From NCBI GenBank assembly GCA_945874105.1, contig CAMCFJ010000009.1, positions 16,592 through 80,591 on the forward strand: DNA of 64,000 bases, written 5' to 3'. The notes under the pieces are model-generated. The model was not told the DNA's origin. It worked only from the letters and a program-made list of their open reading frames with translations, and ran no database searches. The DNA comes from Candidatus Nitrotoga sp. CP45. GTDB lineage: Bacteria; Pseudomonadota; Gammaproteobacteria; Burkholderiales; Gallionellaceae. The translations under genes and the position numbers were made by a program. Below are positions 42,086 to 53,336 of the stretch, in pieces (the first letter of the stretch is position 1; the number at the start of each line of letters is the position of its first letter).

Positions 42086-42279
42086 CCAGTCAGCTACGCT
42101 TACAGCGAGTAAAAAAATGTTCGGGTTTGAATAACTGGAGTCCCGTTTTGTATCAGCGGATTAAAGTTCGAAGTGCAACAACCTGTGGTTGCTTGGTGTA
42201 ACGTAATTCCGAAAGTCGAATTCTCAGATTTCCTGGACCACCGCAGTTTACAATCCGCTGTTTGCGGCGTGGCGCTTTA

Positions 42280-43467
42280 TTACACTAGCAAGTTAAGAAT
42301 TCTATTCCTTGATTTTTGATAGGCGTATTTAAGTTTTATCCAGTATTTTCCAGGTATCAATGGCTTAAATTCTTTAATCACCTTTGTTTTAATTTTTCTG
42401 ATAATGAGATACAAAACAATTGCATGATGATCTTTATTTGGAATGTACTTCCAAACGCAATAACGATTGATTACGAGCTCCCATAATTTAATTCTTGAAA
42501 AATATGGCAAGAGAATTTCATCAGGATATGCGTGATTAATCGGATAAGGATGCTGTAATGTATGGCCATTCGAAAAAAACTTTCTAATTTGAACGGCTGG
42601 GTCATCCCCGAAGAATTTTGAGAAATCTACCCAAGCGGTTGGCCTCATATCTGCTTCCAAAAAATATATTTTTTGATCGTGATCCGATTGGATACAACCA
42701 ACATTTACAAAGCCATTTGCGCCAAGCGCCTTTCCTAACAAGTCTAACTCATCAAAAATCTCTTTTTGTAGATGTCCTATTTGTACATACGTTCTTAGTG
42801 CAGATGCGCCAAATTTACCATTGATTCTTTCTATCCTCGAATAGCTAAAGTGTATCAACTTGGCATTCTGATAAAAGCCACTTAAATCCAACCCAATACC
42901 TTGAATTTTTTTCTGTAACAGCACAGGATATGTCTGCAATTTATTCAATAAAACTTCAACATCGCCATTGCTCGAGCATTCAAATACGCCGAAACCGCCA
43001 CCCGAGGAATCAACCTTGACGAAAACTGGATATCCTAAAGATTCAGCGGATGGTTTTAATTCTGATTTATCGTTTGCAATGCGAAATTCAGGCGTGTTAA
43101 TTCCGAACCCTTGAAATACCTTTGAAAGCCCAATTTTGGAATAAATGTGATCAAGATTTTTTATTGTCTGAATGGGTAGCAACTCTGATTTTTCTTCAGC
43201 TGACAAATCCGAATTCAAGATTTTTTGTAATGTGTTGTCGTCTCCAATAACAATTAACGAGTAATTATTTTTGAGATTTTCAGAAGCAACTCTAGCGATG
43301 TCATCAGAATTAGCTACAAATTCAAAACTTCTTATAGCTGGATGTTTTTTAAAAATATAGCTATTCGTTATGACGTCCACAGCAAAACCTGCCCTACTCA
43401 ATAAAGTTGGCACCGCCATCATTAATTCAACATTTTCGCCCACTAGCAAGGCTTGCAAATTTTGCAT
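42280..43467 (-). CDS. ATP-grasp domain protein
   Basis: YPVFVKVDSSGGGFGVFECSSNGDVEVLLNKL...FVNVGCIQSDHDQKIYFLEADMRPTAW; AT-rich. Confidence 0.7.
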   Translation of the reverse strand: MQNLQALLVGENVELMMAVPTLLSRAGFAVDVITNSYIFKKHPAIRSFEFVANSDDIARVASENLKNNYSLIVIGDDNTLQKILNSDLSAEEKSELLPIQTIKNLDHIYSKIGLSKVFQGFGINTPEFRIANDKSELKPSAESLGYPVFVKVDSSGGGFGVFECSSNGDVEVLLNKLQTYPVLLQKKIQGIGLDLSGFYQNAKLIHFSYSRIERINGKFGASALRTYVQIGHLQKEIFDELDLLGKALGANGFVNVGCIQSDHDQKIYFLEADMRPTAWVDFSKFFGDDPAVQIRKFFSNGHTLQHPYPINHAYPDEILLPYFSRIKLWELVINRYCVWKYIPNKDHHAIVLYLIIRKIKTKVIKEFKPLIPGKYWIKLKYAYQKSRNRILNLLV

Positions 43468-43559
43468 TTTTTTTGTTTTTGATTTCTAAAAATGTAAAGG
43501 TAAACTATACATCACCTCAGAGAATGCAAGTTTTTAATGTACGGAAAGCTGTGTAACTA

Positions 43560-43778
43560 ATGTGTATTCGCGGTCCACCAGACTCAGAATGCTCTGAAAT
43601 TGATTATACGGTTGCTGGGATGCAAAGGATATTTGATAGCGATCTACTCCATGATCATAGGTATGCTGTAAACCGGTTATCAAAGGGATGTGGAATTGAG
43701 GCGCGTGGCTTTGGAAGCTTTACTCTGAATGACAATCCGCCACTGCAGGTAATCGGTACTAACAAGTGGGGAAGCTAA
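43560..43778 (+). pseudogene. Degraded IHF/HU-like DNA-binding protein remnant
   Basis: RLSKGCGIEARGFGSFTLNDNPPLQ resembles IHF-beta signature RIEIRGFGSFSLxxRPPR. Confidence 0.5.
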
Positions 43779-43856
43779 AATGTCGTCAGACGCAGCCGAC
43801 CTTGATTCATCGTACAAGCGTTCTCTGACTCATTGGGTATCCGTTGTTATATATTA

Positions 43857-43893
43857 ATCAAACCCGGCGGCCTGACAGGTTGCCGGGTTTGTG
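43857..43893 (+). terminator. Hairpin terminator-like
   Basis: caaacccggc ... gccgggtttg. Confidence 0.6.
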
Positions 43894-43982
43894 GAAGGCT
43901 ATCACCTCCCAGTCAATCGACTGACCACCACGTCAGCCAAGTTGCGCCCGCACGCAACGCGCCATGCTTACGCACCAATAAA

Positions 43983-44010
43983 AAAGGCGACCATTGGTCG
44001 CCTTTGTATT
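43983..44010 (-). terminator. Terminator for the PpiC gene (possibly bidirectional)
   Basis: aaaggcgacca / tggtcgccttt perfect hairpin with flanking A/T runs. Confidence 0.8.
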
Positions 44011-44025
44011 TTCACTTAAATCAGT

Positions 44026-44811
44026 TTATTCAATCTTTGCTTTGGCGCGCATGTCAACGATTGCCTTCTGTATGGTTTGCTGTTGCAGGCGTTGCATTAT
44101 GTTCGCTTTCACGTCCCGGTAAGAAGGGAACTTGAAATCACGCACATCGTCTTGCTTAATCAGATGCCAGCCAGCATCAGATTTCACCGGTGCACTCACA
44201 CCACCTTTTTTCAGATTTACCAGCGCGTCAGCAAACGTCTGCATGAAATTGCCTGGCAGAGCCCAACCCAGAGAACCACCCTTGTCGCGCGAACCCTGGT
44301 CCAAAGAGTGTTTTTTTGCCATATCTTCAAACTTGGCTCCCTTTTTTAGTTGAGCAGCAATAGATTTCGCTTCACTTTCATCTTTTACCAAAATGTGACG
44401 CGCATTGTATTCCTTGCTGCCAGTGGTTTGTTTGACGTTTTCATATTCCTGCTTGATTGCATCTTCGCTAATGGGATGGTTTTTAAGATGATCCTGTAAA
44501 AATGCATTTACCAGCACGGTCTGTTTGGCTAGCTCAAATTGGCTAATGGTTTCAGGTAGTTTATCGACCCCCTGCTTTATCGCTTCTTGCGCCATTATTT
44601 CACGGTTGATTAGTTCATCTTTAATGGCAAGACGCATCTCCGGGGAATCCATTTTCCCTTGCGAAGCGGCAGCCTTGACGTGCATGTTCACGCGTGCTTG
44701 CGGGATGACGACGCCATTCACTACTGCGGCGGGTTTTTCTTGCGCATAAACCTGATTAATTGCAAATGCAGAAAATAGAGCGATAGTGGCAAGTTTTGAA
44801 TATTTCAGCAT
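44026..44811 (-). CDS. Peptidylprolyl isomerase, PpiC/parvulin family
   Basis: Signal peptide; ARHILVKDESEAKSIAAQLKKGAKFEDMAKKHSLDQGSRDKGGSLGWALPGNF. Confidence 0.93.
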   Translation of the reverse strand: MLKYSKLATIALFSAFAINQVYAQEKPAAVVNGVVIPQARVNMHVKAAASQGKMDSPEMRLAIKDELINREIMAQEAIKQGVDKLPETISQFELAKQTVLVNAFLQDHLKNHPISEDAIKQEYENVKQTTGSKEYNARHILVKDESEAKSIAAQLKKGAKFEDMAKKHSLDQGSRDKGGSLGWALPGNFMQTFADALVNLKKGGVSAPVKSDAGWHLIKQDDVRDFKFPSYRDVKANIMQRLQQQTIQKAIVDMRAKAKIE

Positions 44812-44846
44812 TGTTCAGTCCTCGTTGGAAGTTTAAATAAAAGAAA

Positions 44847-45137
44847 TTATAGTTCTTCTGGTGTATAGGCAGCAATGGCCAGTGCATGAATATCGTGCTT
44901 CATCATGTCTCCCAGCGCGGAATATATCATACGGTGCCGTGTCAGAGTAGGCTTGCTAGCAAACTGTGAGGACACAATCAGGAGCCGATAATGTCCGCCA
45001 CCACCCCGTGCGCCAACGTGTCCTGCATGCTTATGGCTATCATCGGCAATCTCAATTTTTGTGGGTTGGAGCGCCGCAAGAAGGGCATTCATCTGATCTA
45101 TGCGGTTGTTTGCGTGATTGGCTGCGGGATGGTTCAT
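44847..45137 (-). CDS. BolA family protein
   Basis: [61 protein letters not shown]. Confidence 0.92.
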   Translation of the reverse strand: MNHPAANHANNRIDQMNALLAALQPTKIEIADDSHKHAGHVGARGGGGHYRLLIVSSQFASKPTLTRHRMIYSALGDMMKHDIHALAIAAYTPEEL

Positions 45138-45436
45138 GTTGGAAATACTTTCTTAAACGGTTTGACCAGAATTTGCGCATATATCCCGGCAGCCATATAG
45201 GGGTCAGCCTGTGCCCATACTTCCGCGTCCGTCAACGTAGCGAATTCAGCTACGATCAAGCTGCCGGAAAATCCCGCAGCACCGGGGTCAACAGCATCCA
45301 CAGTGGGGAAAGGGCCAGCCAGAATTAAACGCCCTTCGTTTTGCAATATCTGTAGCCGTGCCATATGAGCGGGTCGTGTCGCCAGACGTTTTGTCAGGCT
45401 GTCAGGTACGTCATGGCCGATAATGGCGTACAGCAT
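45134..45436 (-). CDS. YciI family protein
   Basis: [22 protein letters not shown]...[29 protein letters not shown]. Confidence 0.92.
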   Translation of the reverse strand: MLYAIIGHDVPDSLTKRLATRPAHMARLQILQNEGRLILAGPFPTVDAVDPGAAGFSGSLIVAEFATLTDAEVWAQADPYMAAGIYAQILVKPFKKVFPT

Positions 45437-45982
45437 TTAGTTACTTTCCTTCTCTTCTTCAGGCATGTATTTTGACAGCACCATTGCTTGTAGCAGCACG
45501 AATACTAGCATCATTCCGGTGGCACCGAAGAGTTTGAAATTAACCCATGCATCTGTAGAAAAATTAAATGCAACATATAAATTTACAATGCCGAGCAGGA
45601 CAAAAAACAGACTCCAGCCCAGGTTGACTTGGTTCCATACCTTAGTCGGAAGCGTAAGTTTTTCCTTCAGTAAAGTACGCATCAGGTTCTTTTTTAAAAA
45701 CAGATTAGAACCCAACAATATGGTGGCGAAAACCCAATACAGAATAGTGGGTTTAAATTTGATGAAGGTCTCATCGTGAAGAATGAGTGTCGCGCCACCG
45801 AATACGCCAATGATGGCAAAGCTTACCCATAGCATGGTGTCTACCTTGCCGTGCCGCCATTTAACCCATCCAATTTGGGCAATAGTGGCGGCAATTGCAG
45901 TGCCCGTGGCAACATAAACGTTGAATATCTTGAAAGCGACAAAGAACAGGATAACGGGGAATAGGTCAAATAGTAGTTTCAT
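45437..45982 (-). CDS. yciB: Intracellular septation protein A (YciB/IspZ)
   Basis: MKLLFDLFPVILFFVAFK...PTILYWVFATILLGS; multi-TM. Confidence 0.92.
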   Translation of the reverse strand: MKLLFDLFPVILFFVAFKIFNVYVATGTAIAATIAQIGWVKWRHGKVDTMLWVSFAIIGVFGGATLILHDETFIKFKPTILYWVFATILLGSNLFLKKNLMRTLLKEKLTLPTKVWNQVNLGWSLFFVLLGIVNLYVAFNFSTDAWVNFKLFGATGMMLVFVLLQAMVLSKYMPEEEKESN

Positions 45983-46006
45983 GGCGACAGGTTATGTTGG
46001 GGGAAT

Positions 46007-46402
46007 TTATTCTCGGTCTAGCGTCAGAGCGGCGGAGTTGATGCAGTAGCGTAGTCCAGTCGGTTTCGGGCCATCTTCGAATACATGGCCAAGATGGGCG
46101 TCACAGCGGCTACACAGAACTTCCGCGCGCTCCATGCCATGCCTGTCATCTTTTTTCACGGCAATGCTGTCAGATAGGTGCGGCTGCCAGAAGCTGGGCC
46201 AGCCGCTGCCGGATTCGAATTTCACATTTGAATCGAACAGTGCGTTACCACAGCACACACAGCGATATAGTCCGCTGTCATGGCAATCCCAATAGGTACC
46301 AGTAAACGCGGGTTCAGTGCCGCACTGGCGGCATACTTTGTATTGTTCGGGGGTCAGTTCGTCGCGCCAGATGGCGTCAGGTTTTTGGATTTTTTCGCTC
46401 AT
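46007..46402 (-). CDS. msrB: Peptide-methionine (R)-S-oxide reductase
   Basis: [29 protein letters not shown]...[32 protein letters not shown]. Confidence 0.97.
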   Translation of the reverse strand: MSEKIQKPDAIWRDELTPEQYKVCRQCGTEPAFTGTYWDCHDSGLYRCVCCGNALFDSNVKFESGSGWPSFWQPHLSDSIAVKKDDRHGMERAEVLCSRCDAHLGHVFEDGPKPTGLRYCINSAALTLDRE

Positions 46403-46502
46403 TAGGCAATCTTAAAAACAGGGGTAATCGGCAAATACTTGCCCAATTTGAGTGCAAGGGAAGCTGGAAGGGTTGAAATTGGGATAACGGAATGACGGTA
46501 AC

Positions 46503-47918
46503 TCACAGCACCTCTCCGGCATGGTCGGCCAGACGTGAGCGTTCTCCTCTTTGCAAGGTGACATGCCCACTGTGTTGCCAGCCCTTGAAACGATCCACCA
46601 CATAAGTCAGCCCGGAGCTGCCTTCGGTCAGGTAAGGTGTGTCAATCTGTGCGATATTGCCCATACAGACTACCTTGGTACCTGGGCCAGCGCGCGTGAT
46701 CAGCGTTTTCATCTGCTTGGGCGTGAGGTTCTGGGCTTCATCAATGATCAGATATTTATTCAAAAAAGTGCGTCCACGCATGAAGTTAAGGGATTTGATC
46801 TTGATGCGCGAACGGATCAGGTCGCGCGTGGCGGCTCGCCCCCATTCTCCGCTTTCGTCGCTGGGCTTGTTGAGTACATCCAAATTGTCATCTAGCGCGC
46901 CCATCCAGGGCGACATTTTTTCTTCCTCGGTACCTGGTAAAAAACCAATGTCTTCACCAACCGGCACGGTAACGCGGGTCATGATGATTTCTGAGTACAA
47001 CTTGTGTTCCAGCATTTGCACCAACCCAGCGGCGAGTGTCAGCAGAGTCTTGCCGGTACCAGCCTGGCCGAGCAGGGTGACAAAATCAATCTCCGGGTTC
47101 ATCAGCAAATTGAGCACAAAGCTCTGTTCGCGATTGCGTGCAGTAATTCCCCAAGTGGCATTTTTGCTGTGAGTATAGTCAGTCAAAGTGCGCAGCATGG
47201 CAGTGCTGTTATTCTGTTCTGTGACTACTGCATAGAAAGGTTGACTGCCGTTTTCTTGATAGACAAACTGATTTAGCAGCATGTCACGGCATAGCGGCCC
47301 CTGAATATTGTAAAAAGTGTGCTCACCTTGTGGCCCGGATTTCATGTCCTTGCCGTGTTTGTCCCAGAAATCCTCTGGTAACGCCAGTACGCCGGTGTAA
47401 AGCAGGTCGGTATCTTCCAGCACCTTGTCATTAAAATAATCCTGCGCATCCAGTCCCAGTGCACGCGCTTTAATGCGCATGTTGATATCCTTGCTGACCA
47501 GGATCACGGAACGCTTGGGTTGCTGATTGTGGAGGAACATTACTACCCCAAGGATAGCGTTGTCCGCTTTGCCAATCGCCATATTGGCAGGCAATTCGTT
47601 GTCGATGAACTGGGTTTGTAAAAACAGGCGGCCGGTAGCGCCCTTGTTGCCGGGCATTTGTAACGGTACGCCGGCATCAATGTTATGTGTGCTTTCGCAT
47701 ATCAAAGAGTCGAGGAAACGGCTGGCCTGCCGCGCATTGCGTGCGACTTCAGTCATGCCCTTTTTATTGTTGTCCAGCTCTTCCAGCACGAATATCGGTA
47801 AATAAATGTCATGTTCCTCAAAACGGAACAGGCTGGTTGGATCGTGCATTAGCACATTGGTATCCAGCACGAACAACTTGGTCGTATGATTTGCAGCCAA
47901 TTCTTTGCGGGAGGGCAT
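46503..47918 (-). CDS. PhoH family protein with N-terminal PIN domain
   Basis: LFVLDTNVLMHDPTSLFRFEEHD (PIN) and GQAGTGKTLLTLAAGL...FLNKYLIIDEAQNLTPKQMKTLITRAGPGTKVV (PhoH). Confidence 0.95.
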   Translation of the reverse strand: MPSRKELAANHTTKLFVLDTNVLMHDPTSLFRFEEHDIYLPIFVLEELDNNKKGMTEVARNARQASRFLDSLICESTHNIDAGVPLQMPGNKGATGRLFLQTQFIDNELPANMAIGKADNAILGVVMFLHNQQPKRSVILVSKDINMRIKARALGLDAQDYFNDKVLEDTDLLYTGVLALPEDFWDKHGKDMKSGPQGEHTFYNIQGPLCRDMLLNQFVYQENGSQPFYAVVTEQNNSTAMLRTLTDYTHSKNATWGITARNREQSFVLNLLMNPEIDFVTLLGQAGTGKTLLTLAAGLVQMLEHKLYSEIIMTRVTVPVGEDIGFLPGTEEEKMSPWMGALDDNLDVLNKPSDESGEWGRAATRDLIRSRIKIKSLNFMRGRTFLNKYLIIDEAQNLTPKQMKTLITRAGPGTKVVCMGNIAQIDTPYLTEGSSGLTYVVDRFKGWQHSGHVTLQRGERSRLADHAGEVL

Positions 47919-47926
47919 GATGCTCC

Positions 47927-48388
47927 TTATGTGGTTTGAGATTGCACGAATTGCAACACTTCCTGAGCGTGGCCGTCGGCTTTAACACCGCGCCATTCAC
48001 CACGCAGTATGCCATCCCGGTCGAGCACGAAAGTGCTGCGCTCGATGCCGCGCACTTGTTTGCCATACAGATTTTTCAGCTTGATTACGCCGAACTGTTC
48101 ACATACTGTTTCGTCTGAATCGGCAAGTAGAGCGAACGGCAGATTAAACTTGGCTTTGAATTTTTCATGCGACTCCATGCTGTCGCGTGAAATACCAACC
48201 ACCTCACAATCAGCTTTTAAAAAAGCTGCATACAGGTCGCGGAATTGTTGGCTCTCAGTCGTGCAACCCGGAGTGTTGTCCTTGGGGTAGAAATAAATCA
48301 CTAGCGATTTGCCGCGAGCGGCAAAGAGTTTGAAAGTCACTCCACCAGTGGCTGGTATTACAAAATCGGCAATCGCTTGATTAAGCAT
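47927..48388 (-). CDS. bcp: Peroxiredoxin, Bcp/PrxQ family
   Basis: VIYFYPKDNTPGCTTESQQFRDL. Confidence 0.95.
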   Translation of the reverse strand: MLNQAIADFVIPATGGVTFKLFAARGKSLVIYFYPKDNTPGCTTESQQFRDLYAAFLKADCEVVGISRDSMESHEKFKAKFNLPFALLADSDETVCEQFGVIKLKNLYGKQVRGIERSTFVLDRDGILRGEWRGVKADGHAQEVLQFVQSQTT

Positions 48389-48667
48389 CTAGGTAAATTC
48401 TCATTAGGAGATGCCATTGTTGACAAAATTCTCGCACAAGGCAAGCATCTCATGGGCTAATGCGTGAAAAGCTTTTTAGCTCAGCCTGTTATTCCACATG
48501 GGAAGTGGCTCGCGTTTGAGTTGATGGGGCGCTTAGGTTACAATGTGCGCCCTGCATATTCGGCAGGAGTTTAAATAGCAGTAAATTCGCACACTCGTTC
48601 ACGTTGGGGTGCCTGCAAAGGTCGATCTGACGAGTGGAAGACTTAACCCTTAACACATGGAGTGATT

Positions 48668-49393
48668 ATGGCTGTAATTATGCGTCAAATGTTGGAAGCG
48701 GGCGTCCATTTTGGGCATCAAACTCGTTATTGGAATCCCAAGATGGCTCCTTTTATTTTCGGCCATCGCAATAAAATTCATATCATCAATCTGGAAAAAA
48801 CCGTTGTTATGTATAACGACGCGTTGAAGTATGTACGCAAGGTTGCTGCCAATAAGGGCACGATATTGTTTGTTGCTACCAAGCGGCAAGCTCGTGAAAT
48901 TATTAAAGAAGAGGCTCTTCGTTGTGGCAGCCCTTTTGTTGATCACCGCTGGCTGGGCGGTATGCTAACTAATTTCAAGACGGTACAGCAATCTGTCAAG
49001 CGTCTGCATGAGCTGGAAGCGATGATGCTGGATAGCGTAGCCATGGAAAAAATTTCCAAGAAGGAAGGTCTGATGATGCAGCGCGAGCTGGAAAAGCTGG
49101 ACCGCAGCCTTGGTGGCATCAAGAATATGCAGAATCTGCCTACCGCGATTTTTGTGATCGATGTTGGATATCAAAAGGGCGCTATCGTCGAAGCTCAGAA
49201 ATTGAGTATTCCGGTGATTGGCGTGGTAGACACCAACCATAGCCCACTAGGTGTGGATTATGTTATTCCGGGTAACGACGACTCCAGTCAGGCAATACGT
49301 TTGTATGCGCGCGGAATGGCCGACGCAGTGTTGGAAGGGCGCGAACAGGCGCTTAACGAGATTGTGGCGCAGGTCGAAGAACCGACGGCGTAA
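48668..49393 (+). CDS. rpsB: 30S ribosomal protein S2
   Basis: [25 protein letters not shown]...[29 protein letters not shown]. Confidence 0.97.
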   Translation: MAVIMRQMLEAGVHFGHQTRYWNPKMAPFIFGHRNKIHIINLEKTVVMYNDALKYVRKVAANKGTILFVATKRQAREIIKEEALRCGSPFVDHRWLGGMLTNFKTVQQSVKRLHELEAMMLDSVAMEKISKKEGLMMQRELEKLDRSLGGIKNMQNLPTAIFVIDVGYQKGAIVEAQKLSIPVIGVVDTNHSPLGVDYVIPGNDDSSQAIRLYARGMADAVLEGREQALNEIVAQVEEPTA

Positions 49394-49410
49394 GCATATT
49401 TCGATTGGCC

Positions 49411-49437
49411 AAAAGGGGCGAGAGCCCCTTTTTTTAG
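49411..49437 (+). terminator. Rho-independent terminator/attenuator between rpsB and tsf
   Basis: aaaaggggc gaga gcccctttttttt. Confidence 0.85.
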
Positions 49438-49460
49438 GTTATGTTTTAAAGGAGTGGGAA

Positions 49461-50339
49461 ATGGCAGAAATTACCGCAGGCATGGTAAAGGATCTGCGTG
49501 AGGCAACTGGTCTCGGCATGATGGATTGCAAGAAGGCGCTAGTTGAAACTGATGGCGACTTCAAGGCAGCTGAAGAGCTGCTGCGCATAAAGAGTGGCGC
49601 CAAGGCTAGCAAGGCGGCTTCGCGTATAGCGGCCGAGGGCTTGGTGAGTGCTTTTATCAGTGCGGATGGCAAAGTCGGTGCGCTGGTGGAAGTGAACTGC
49701 GAAACTGATTTTATGGCAAAAAATGATGATTTCATGGCATTCGCGAATAATGTGGCGCAAGCCATTGCCCAAAATAATCCAAGTGATGCTGTGGCTTTGT
49801 CCTCAGCTGTGTTGGCGGGTGGCGGCAGTGTTGAAGATGCGCGCAAATCGCTAATCATGAAGTTGGGCGAGAATGTCAGTTTGCGTCGTTTCGTGCGTTA
49901 TAGCACAGCGGGCAAGGTGGTGGCTTATTTGCACGGCAGCAAAATCGGCGTGCTCTTGGATGTCAGCGGCGGCGACGATGCATTGGGTAAAGATTTGGCG
50001 ATGCATATCGCTGCGAGCAAGCCGATTTGTGTTTCCAAAGATCAAGTATCTCAAGAGTTGCTTGATACGGAACGCAAGGTGTATACCGCACAAGCCGCAG
50101 AAAGCGGAAAGCCGGCCAACATTGTTGAAAAGATGGTGGACGGACGTATTGCCAAGTACTTGGCCGAAGTTACTCTGTTGGGCCAGCCTTTCGTGAAAGA
50201 TGCCGATATTTTGGTAGAAAAATTATTGTCCACACATGGTGCGAAGGTCAATGCGTTTCAGATGTTCGTGGTGGGCGAGGGTATAGAAAAGGCGGTCGTG
50301 GATTACGCTGCCGAAGTTGCTGCTGCCGCAAAGGTATAA
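49461..50339 (+). CDS. tsf: Elongation factor Ts
   Basis: [36 protein letters not shown] ggag; ORF track start at 49251 is too far upstream. Confidence 0.97.
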   Translation: MAEITAGMVKDLREATGLGMMDCKKALVETDGDFKAAEELLRIKSGAKASKAASRIAAEGLVSAFISADGKVGALVEVNCETDFMAKNDDFMAFANNVAQAIAQNNPSDAVALSSAVLAGGGSVEDARKSLIMKLGENVSLRRFVRYSTAGKVVAYLHGSKIGVLLDVSGGDDALGKDLAMHIAASKPICVSKDQVSQELLDTERKVYTAQAAESGKPANIVEKMVDGRIAKYLAEVTLLGQPFVKDADILVEKLLSTHGAKVNAFQMFVVGEGIEKAVVDYAAEVAAAAKV

Positions 50340-50343
50340 ACAG

Positions 50344-51066
50344 ATGTCAGCTGTTCCAGCGTACAAGCGTATCCTGCTCAAGCTTTCCGGGGAAGCCCTG
50401 ATGGGCGATGATAGTTACGGCATTAATCGTGCCGTGATTGAGCGCATCGTTGGCGAAATTGGCGAGGTGGTTGGGCTGGGCATACAGGTGGCGTTGGTGA
50501 TCGGCGGCGGCAATATTTTTCGCGGAGTTGCCCCTGCCGCTGCTGGAATGGATCGCGCCACCGCCGACTATATGGGAATGTTGGCCACTGTGATGAACGC
50601 CATGGCCTTGCAGGATGCCATGAAACGTTTTGGTTTGGATTGTCGGGTGCAATCGGCCCTTAATCTGGAACAAGTGGCTGAACCATTTATACGAGGCAAG
50701 GCATTGCGCTACCTGGAAGATGGCAAAGTGGTGATATTTGCTGCCGGTACGGGCAATCCATTTTTTACCACCGATACCGCCGCCGCCTTGCGTGGCGTGG
50801 AAATGGATGCGGAAGTTGTCATTAAGGCAACCAAGGTGGACGGGGTGTACACCGCCGACCCGAAACTGGATCCCGCCGCTATTCGTTATCAGAAATTGAG
50901 TTTTGATGAGGCGATTAGCAGAAACCTTAAGGTAATGGATGCCACTGCATTGACCCTGTGCCGTGATCAGAGCTTACCAATCATTGTATTCAGCATCTTC
51001 AAGCATGGCGCGCTGAAGCGCGTAGTGATGGGGCAGGACGAAGGGACGTTGGTACACTGTAATTGA
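50344..51066 (+). CDS. pyrH: UMP kinase
   Basis: [20 protein letters not shown]...GGGNIFRG...[13 protein letters not shown]. Confidence 0.97.
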   Translation: MSAVPAYKRILLKLSGEALMGDDSYGINRAVIERIVGEIGEVVGLGIQVALVIGGGNIFRGVAPAAAGMDRATADYMGMLATVMNAMALQDAMKRFGLDCRVQSALNLEQVAEPFIRGKALRYLEDGKVVIFAAGTGNPFFTTDTAAALRGVEMDAEVVIKATKVDGVYTADPKLDPAAIRYQKLSFDEAISRNLKVMDATALTLCRDQSLPIIVFSIFKHGALKRVVMGQDEGTLVHCN

Positions 51067-51081
51067 TGGAGGACAAGTGTA

Positions 51082-51639
51082 ATGATTTCTGATATCAAAA
51101 AAAATGCTGAACAGAAGATGAATAAGACGCTGGAAACGCTCAAGGTGGATTTCGGCAAGATTCGTACTGGTAGGGCACACACTGGTATTCTGGATCATGT
51201 GACTGTGGATTATTACGGCAGTCCCACGTTGATTAGCCAAGTTGCTAATGTGACTCTGATTGATTCGCGCACCATCGGGGTACAGCCGTGGGAAAAAAAT
51301 ATGATAGCAGCGGTGGAAAAAGCGATACGCGACGCTGATCTGGGACTGAACCCAGCGACCAATGGGGATTTAATCCGCGTACCCATGCCGATGTTGACCG
51401 AAGAGCGTCGCCGTGACTTGATCAAGGTAGTGCGTAGTGAGTCGGAGAGCGCCAAGGTGGCTATACGAAACATACGTCGCGATGCCAACGAGCATCTCAA
51501 GAAGTTACTCAAGGATAAAGAAATTGGCGAGGATGATGAGCGCCGTGGTCAGGATGAGGTACAAAAACTTACTGACCATTTCGTAGTAGAAGTAGACAAG
51601 TCTCTGCAAATAAAAGAAGTAGACCTGATGGCGGTTTAA
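51082..51639 (+). CDS. frr: Ribosome recycling factor
   Basis: [38 protein letters not shown]. Confidence 0.97.
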   Translation: MISDIKKNAEQKMNKTLETLKVDFGKIRTGRAHTGILDHVTVDYYGSPTLISQVANVTLIDSRTIGVQPWEKNMIAAVEKAIRDADLGLNPATNGDLIRVPMPMLTEERRRDLIKVVRSESESAKVAIRNIRRDANEHLKKLLKDKEIGEDDERRGQDEVQKLTDHFVVEVDKSLQIKEVDLMAV

Positions 51640-51742
51640 CTGAACTGCATATGGAGTCGTATATCATGAGAAAGCGAGTGCATTGCTCGCTTGTGCGACC
51701 AAAATGGTCGCTGCCTTCGCGAAATTGCTGCAGAGGCTCTTG

Positions 51743-52522
51743 ATGGCGTTATTTCAAAGTCCCACTCGCACCGTCCCGGCTATCCCTCAAGTGCCACGCC
51801 ATATTGCCATCATCATGGATGGTAATGGTCGCTGGGCGAAACAGCGCTTTCTACCACGTATTGCCGGGCATCAGCGCGGTGTGGAAACGGTACGCGAGAT
51901 GGTGAAAGTCTGCCGCGAACTGGGGGTCGAATACCTGACCCTGTTTGCCTTCAGTAGCGAGAACTGGCGTCGCCCGGCAGACGAGGTTTCTTTTCTGATG
52001 CAGTTATTCCTGAAAATGCTTGAACGTGAAGTACTCAAGTTGCATGAAAATAATATTCGGCTAAAAATAATCGGTGATCGCAGCCGTTTCGATGCCAATC
52101 TTAATCAATGCATTTTGGACGCGGAACAATTGACTGCAGGCAATGTTAGCTTGACGCTTACTGTTGCTGCCGACTACGGCGGACGCTGGGATATTATGCA
52201 AGCCATGCAGACGATGCTGCAAGCGCGCCCTGATCTGGTGGGCGGTTTTAATGAGGAAGACCTGGAGGCGTATCTTTCCATGCATTATGCGCCTGAGCCG
52301 GATTTATTTATCCGCACTGGCGGCGAACAACGCATCAGCAATTTCCTGTTATGGCAACTGGCTTATACCGAGTTATATTTCACCGATACGCTGTGGCCTT
52401 CCTTTGATGGCGAAGCATTGAAATTGGCTATCCAGTCCTACTATGCACGGGAGCGTCGCTTCGGTCGAACGAGTGATCAAGTTCAGAGCGAGCGAAAGCA
52501 GGATGGGGAAACTAATGCTTAA
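51743..52522 (+). CDS. uppS: Undecaprenyl diphosphate synthase
   Basis: HIAIIMDGNGRWAKQRFLPRIAGHQRGVETVREMV; start chosen at ATG 51743. Confidence 0.96.
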   Translation: MALFQSPTRTVPAIPQVPRHIAIIMDGNGRWAKQRFLPRIAGHQRGVETVREMVKVCRELGVEYLTLFAFSSENWRRPADEVSFLMQLFLKMLEREVLKLHENNIRLKIIGDRSRFDANLNQCILDAEQLTAGNVSLTLTVAADYGGRWDIMQAMQTMLQARPDLVGGFNEEDLEAYLSMHYAPEPDLFIRTGGEQRISNFLLWQLAYTELYFTDTLWPSFDGEALKLAIQSYYARERRFGRTSDQVQSERKQDGETNA

Positions 52523-53336
52523 GCAGCGTGTGATCACCGCCGTCATCCTGCTGGCGCTGTTCCTGGCAGCACTCTTTTTATTGCCCACTTTGGGGTGGGC
52601 TGCACTGGTGATTATCATTGTGATGCAAGGATCACTGGAATGGGCGCGCTTATCCAAGCTGACCAGAATGCCTGTCAGTGTTTATGTGTGGCTGACTGTG
52701 GCTGTGATGCTGGGTATCGTTTGGCTGGATACGCAATATCCCGGGCAGCGTGAGTCATCGCATTTGCTGATATATGGTATGTCGGCGCTGTTATGGTTAA
52801 TAGTGGTGCCACTTTGGCTGAATGCCCGTTGGCAAGTGCGCCAACCGCTGTTGATGATGCTAACCGGTTGGATACTTTTGATTCCGACTGGCTTGGCGAT
52901 GATGGACTTGCGTTTACAAAATCCCTGGTGGCTATTGGGAGTGATGGGGCTGGTATGGGTGGCAGACACAGCTGCCTATTTCAGCGGACGCAAATTTGGC
53001 AAGAACAAGCTTGCGCCCAATATCAGTCCCGGTAAAACTTGGGAAGGAGTATTCGGCGCACTGCTCGGCGTTACCGTGTATGTACTGCTGATTGTTTGGA
53101 CAAACAACCTTTTTACTAACTACCAAGCGCTTTCCGGCATGCTAATAGCGTCCTGGGGATGGGTGGGACTGGCCGTGATCGGTGATTTGTTCGAGTCGGC
53201 TATTAAGCGCCAAGCTGGAGTTAAGGACAGCGGCTCATTGCTTCCCGGCCATGGTGGCCTACTGGATCGCATTGATGCACTGACCTCCACTTTGCCATTG
53301 GCTGCAATGGCGATTCTGCTGCTAAGGCTGGCATGA
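52515..53336 (+). CDS. cdsA: Phosphatidate cytidylyltransferase
   Basis: C-terminal CDP-diglyceride synthase signature [29 protein letters not shown]. Confidence 0.96.
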   Translation: MLKQRVITAVILLALFLAALFLLPTLGWAALVIIIVMQGSLEWARLSKLTRMPVSVYVWLTVAVMLGIVWLDTQYPGQRESSHLLIYGMSALLWLIVVPLWLNARWQVRQPLLMMLTGWILLIPTGLAMMDLRLQNPWWLLGVMGLVWVADTAAYFSGRKFGKNKLAPNISPGKTWEGVFGALLGVTVYVLLIVWTNNLFTNYQALSGMLIASWGWVGLAVIGDLFESAIKRQAGVKDSGSLLPGHGGLLDRIDALTSTLPLAAMAILLLRLA

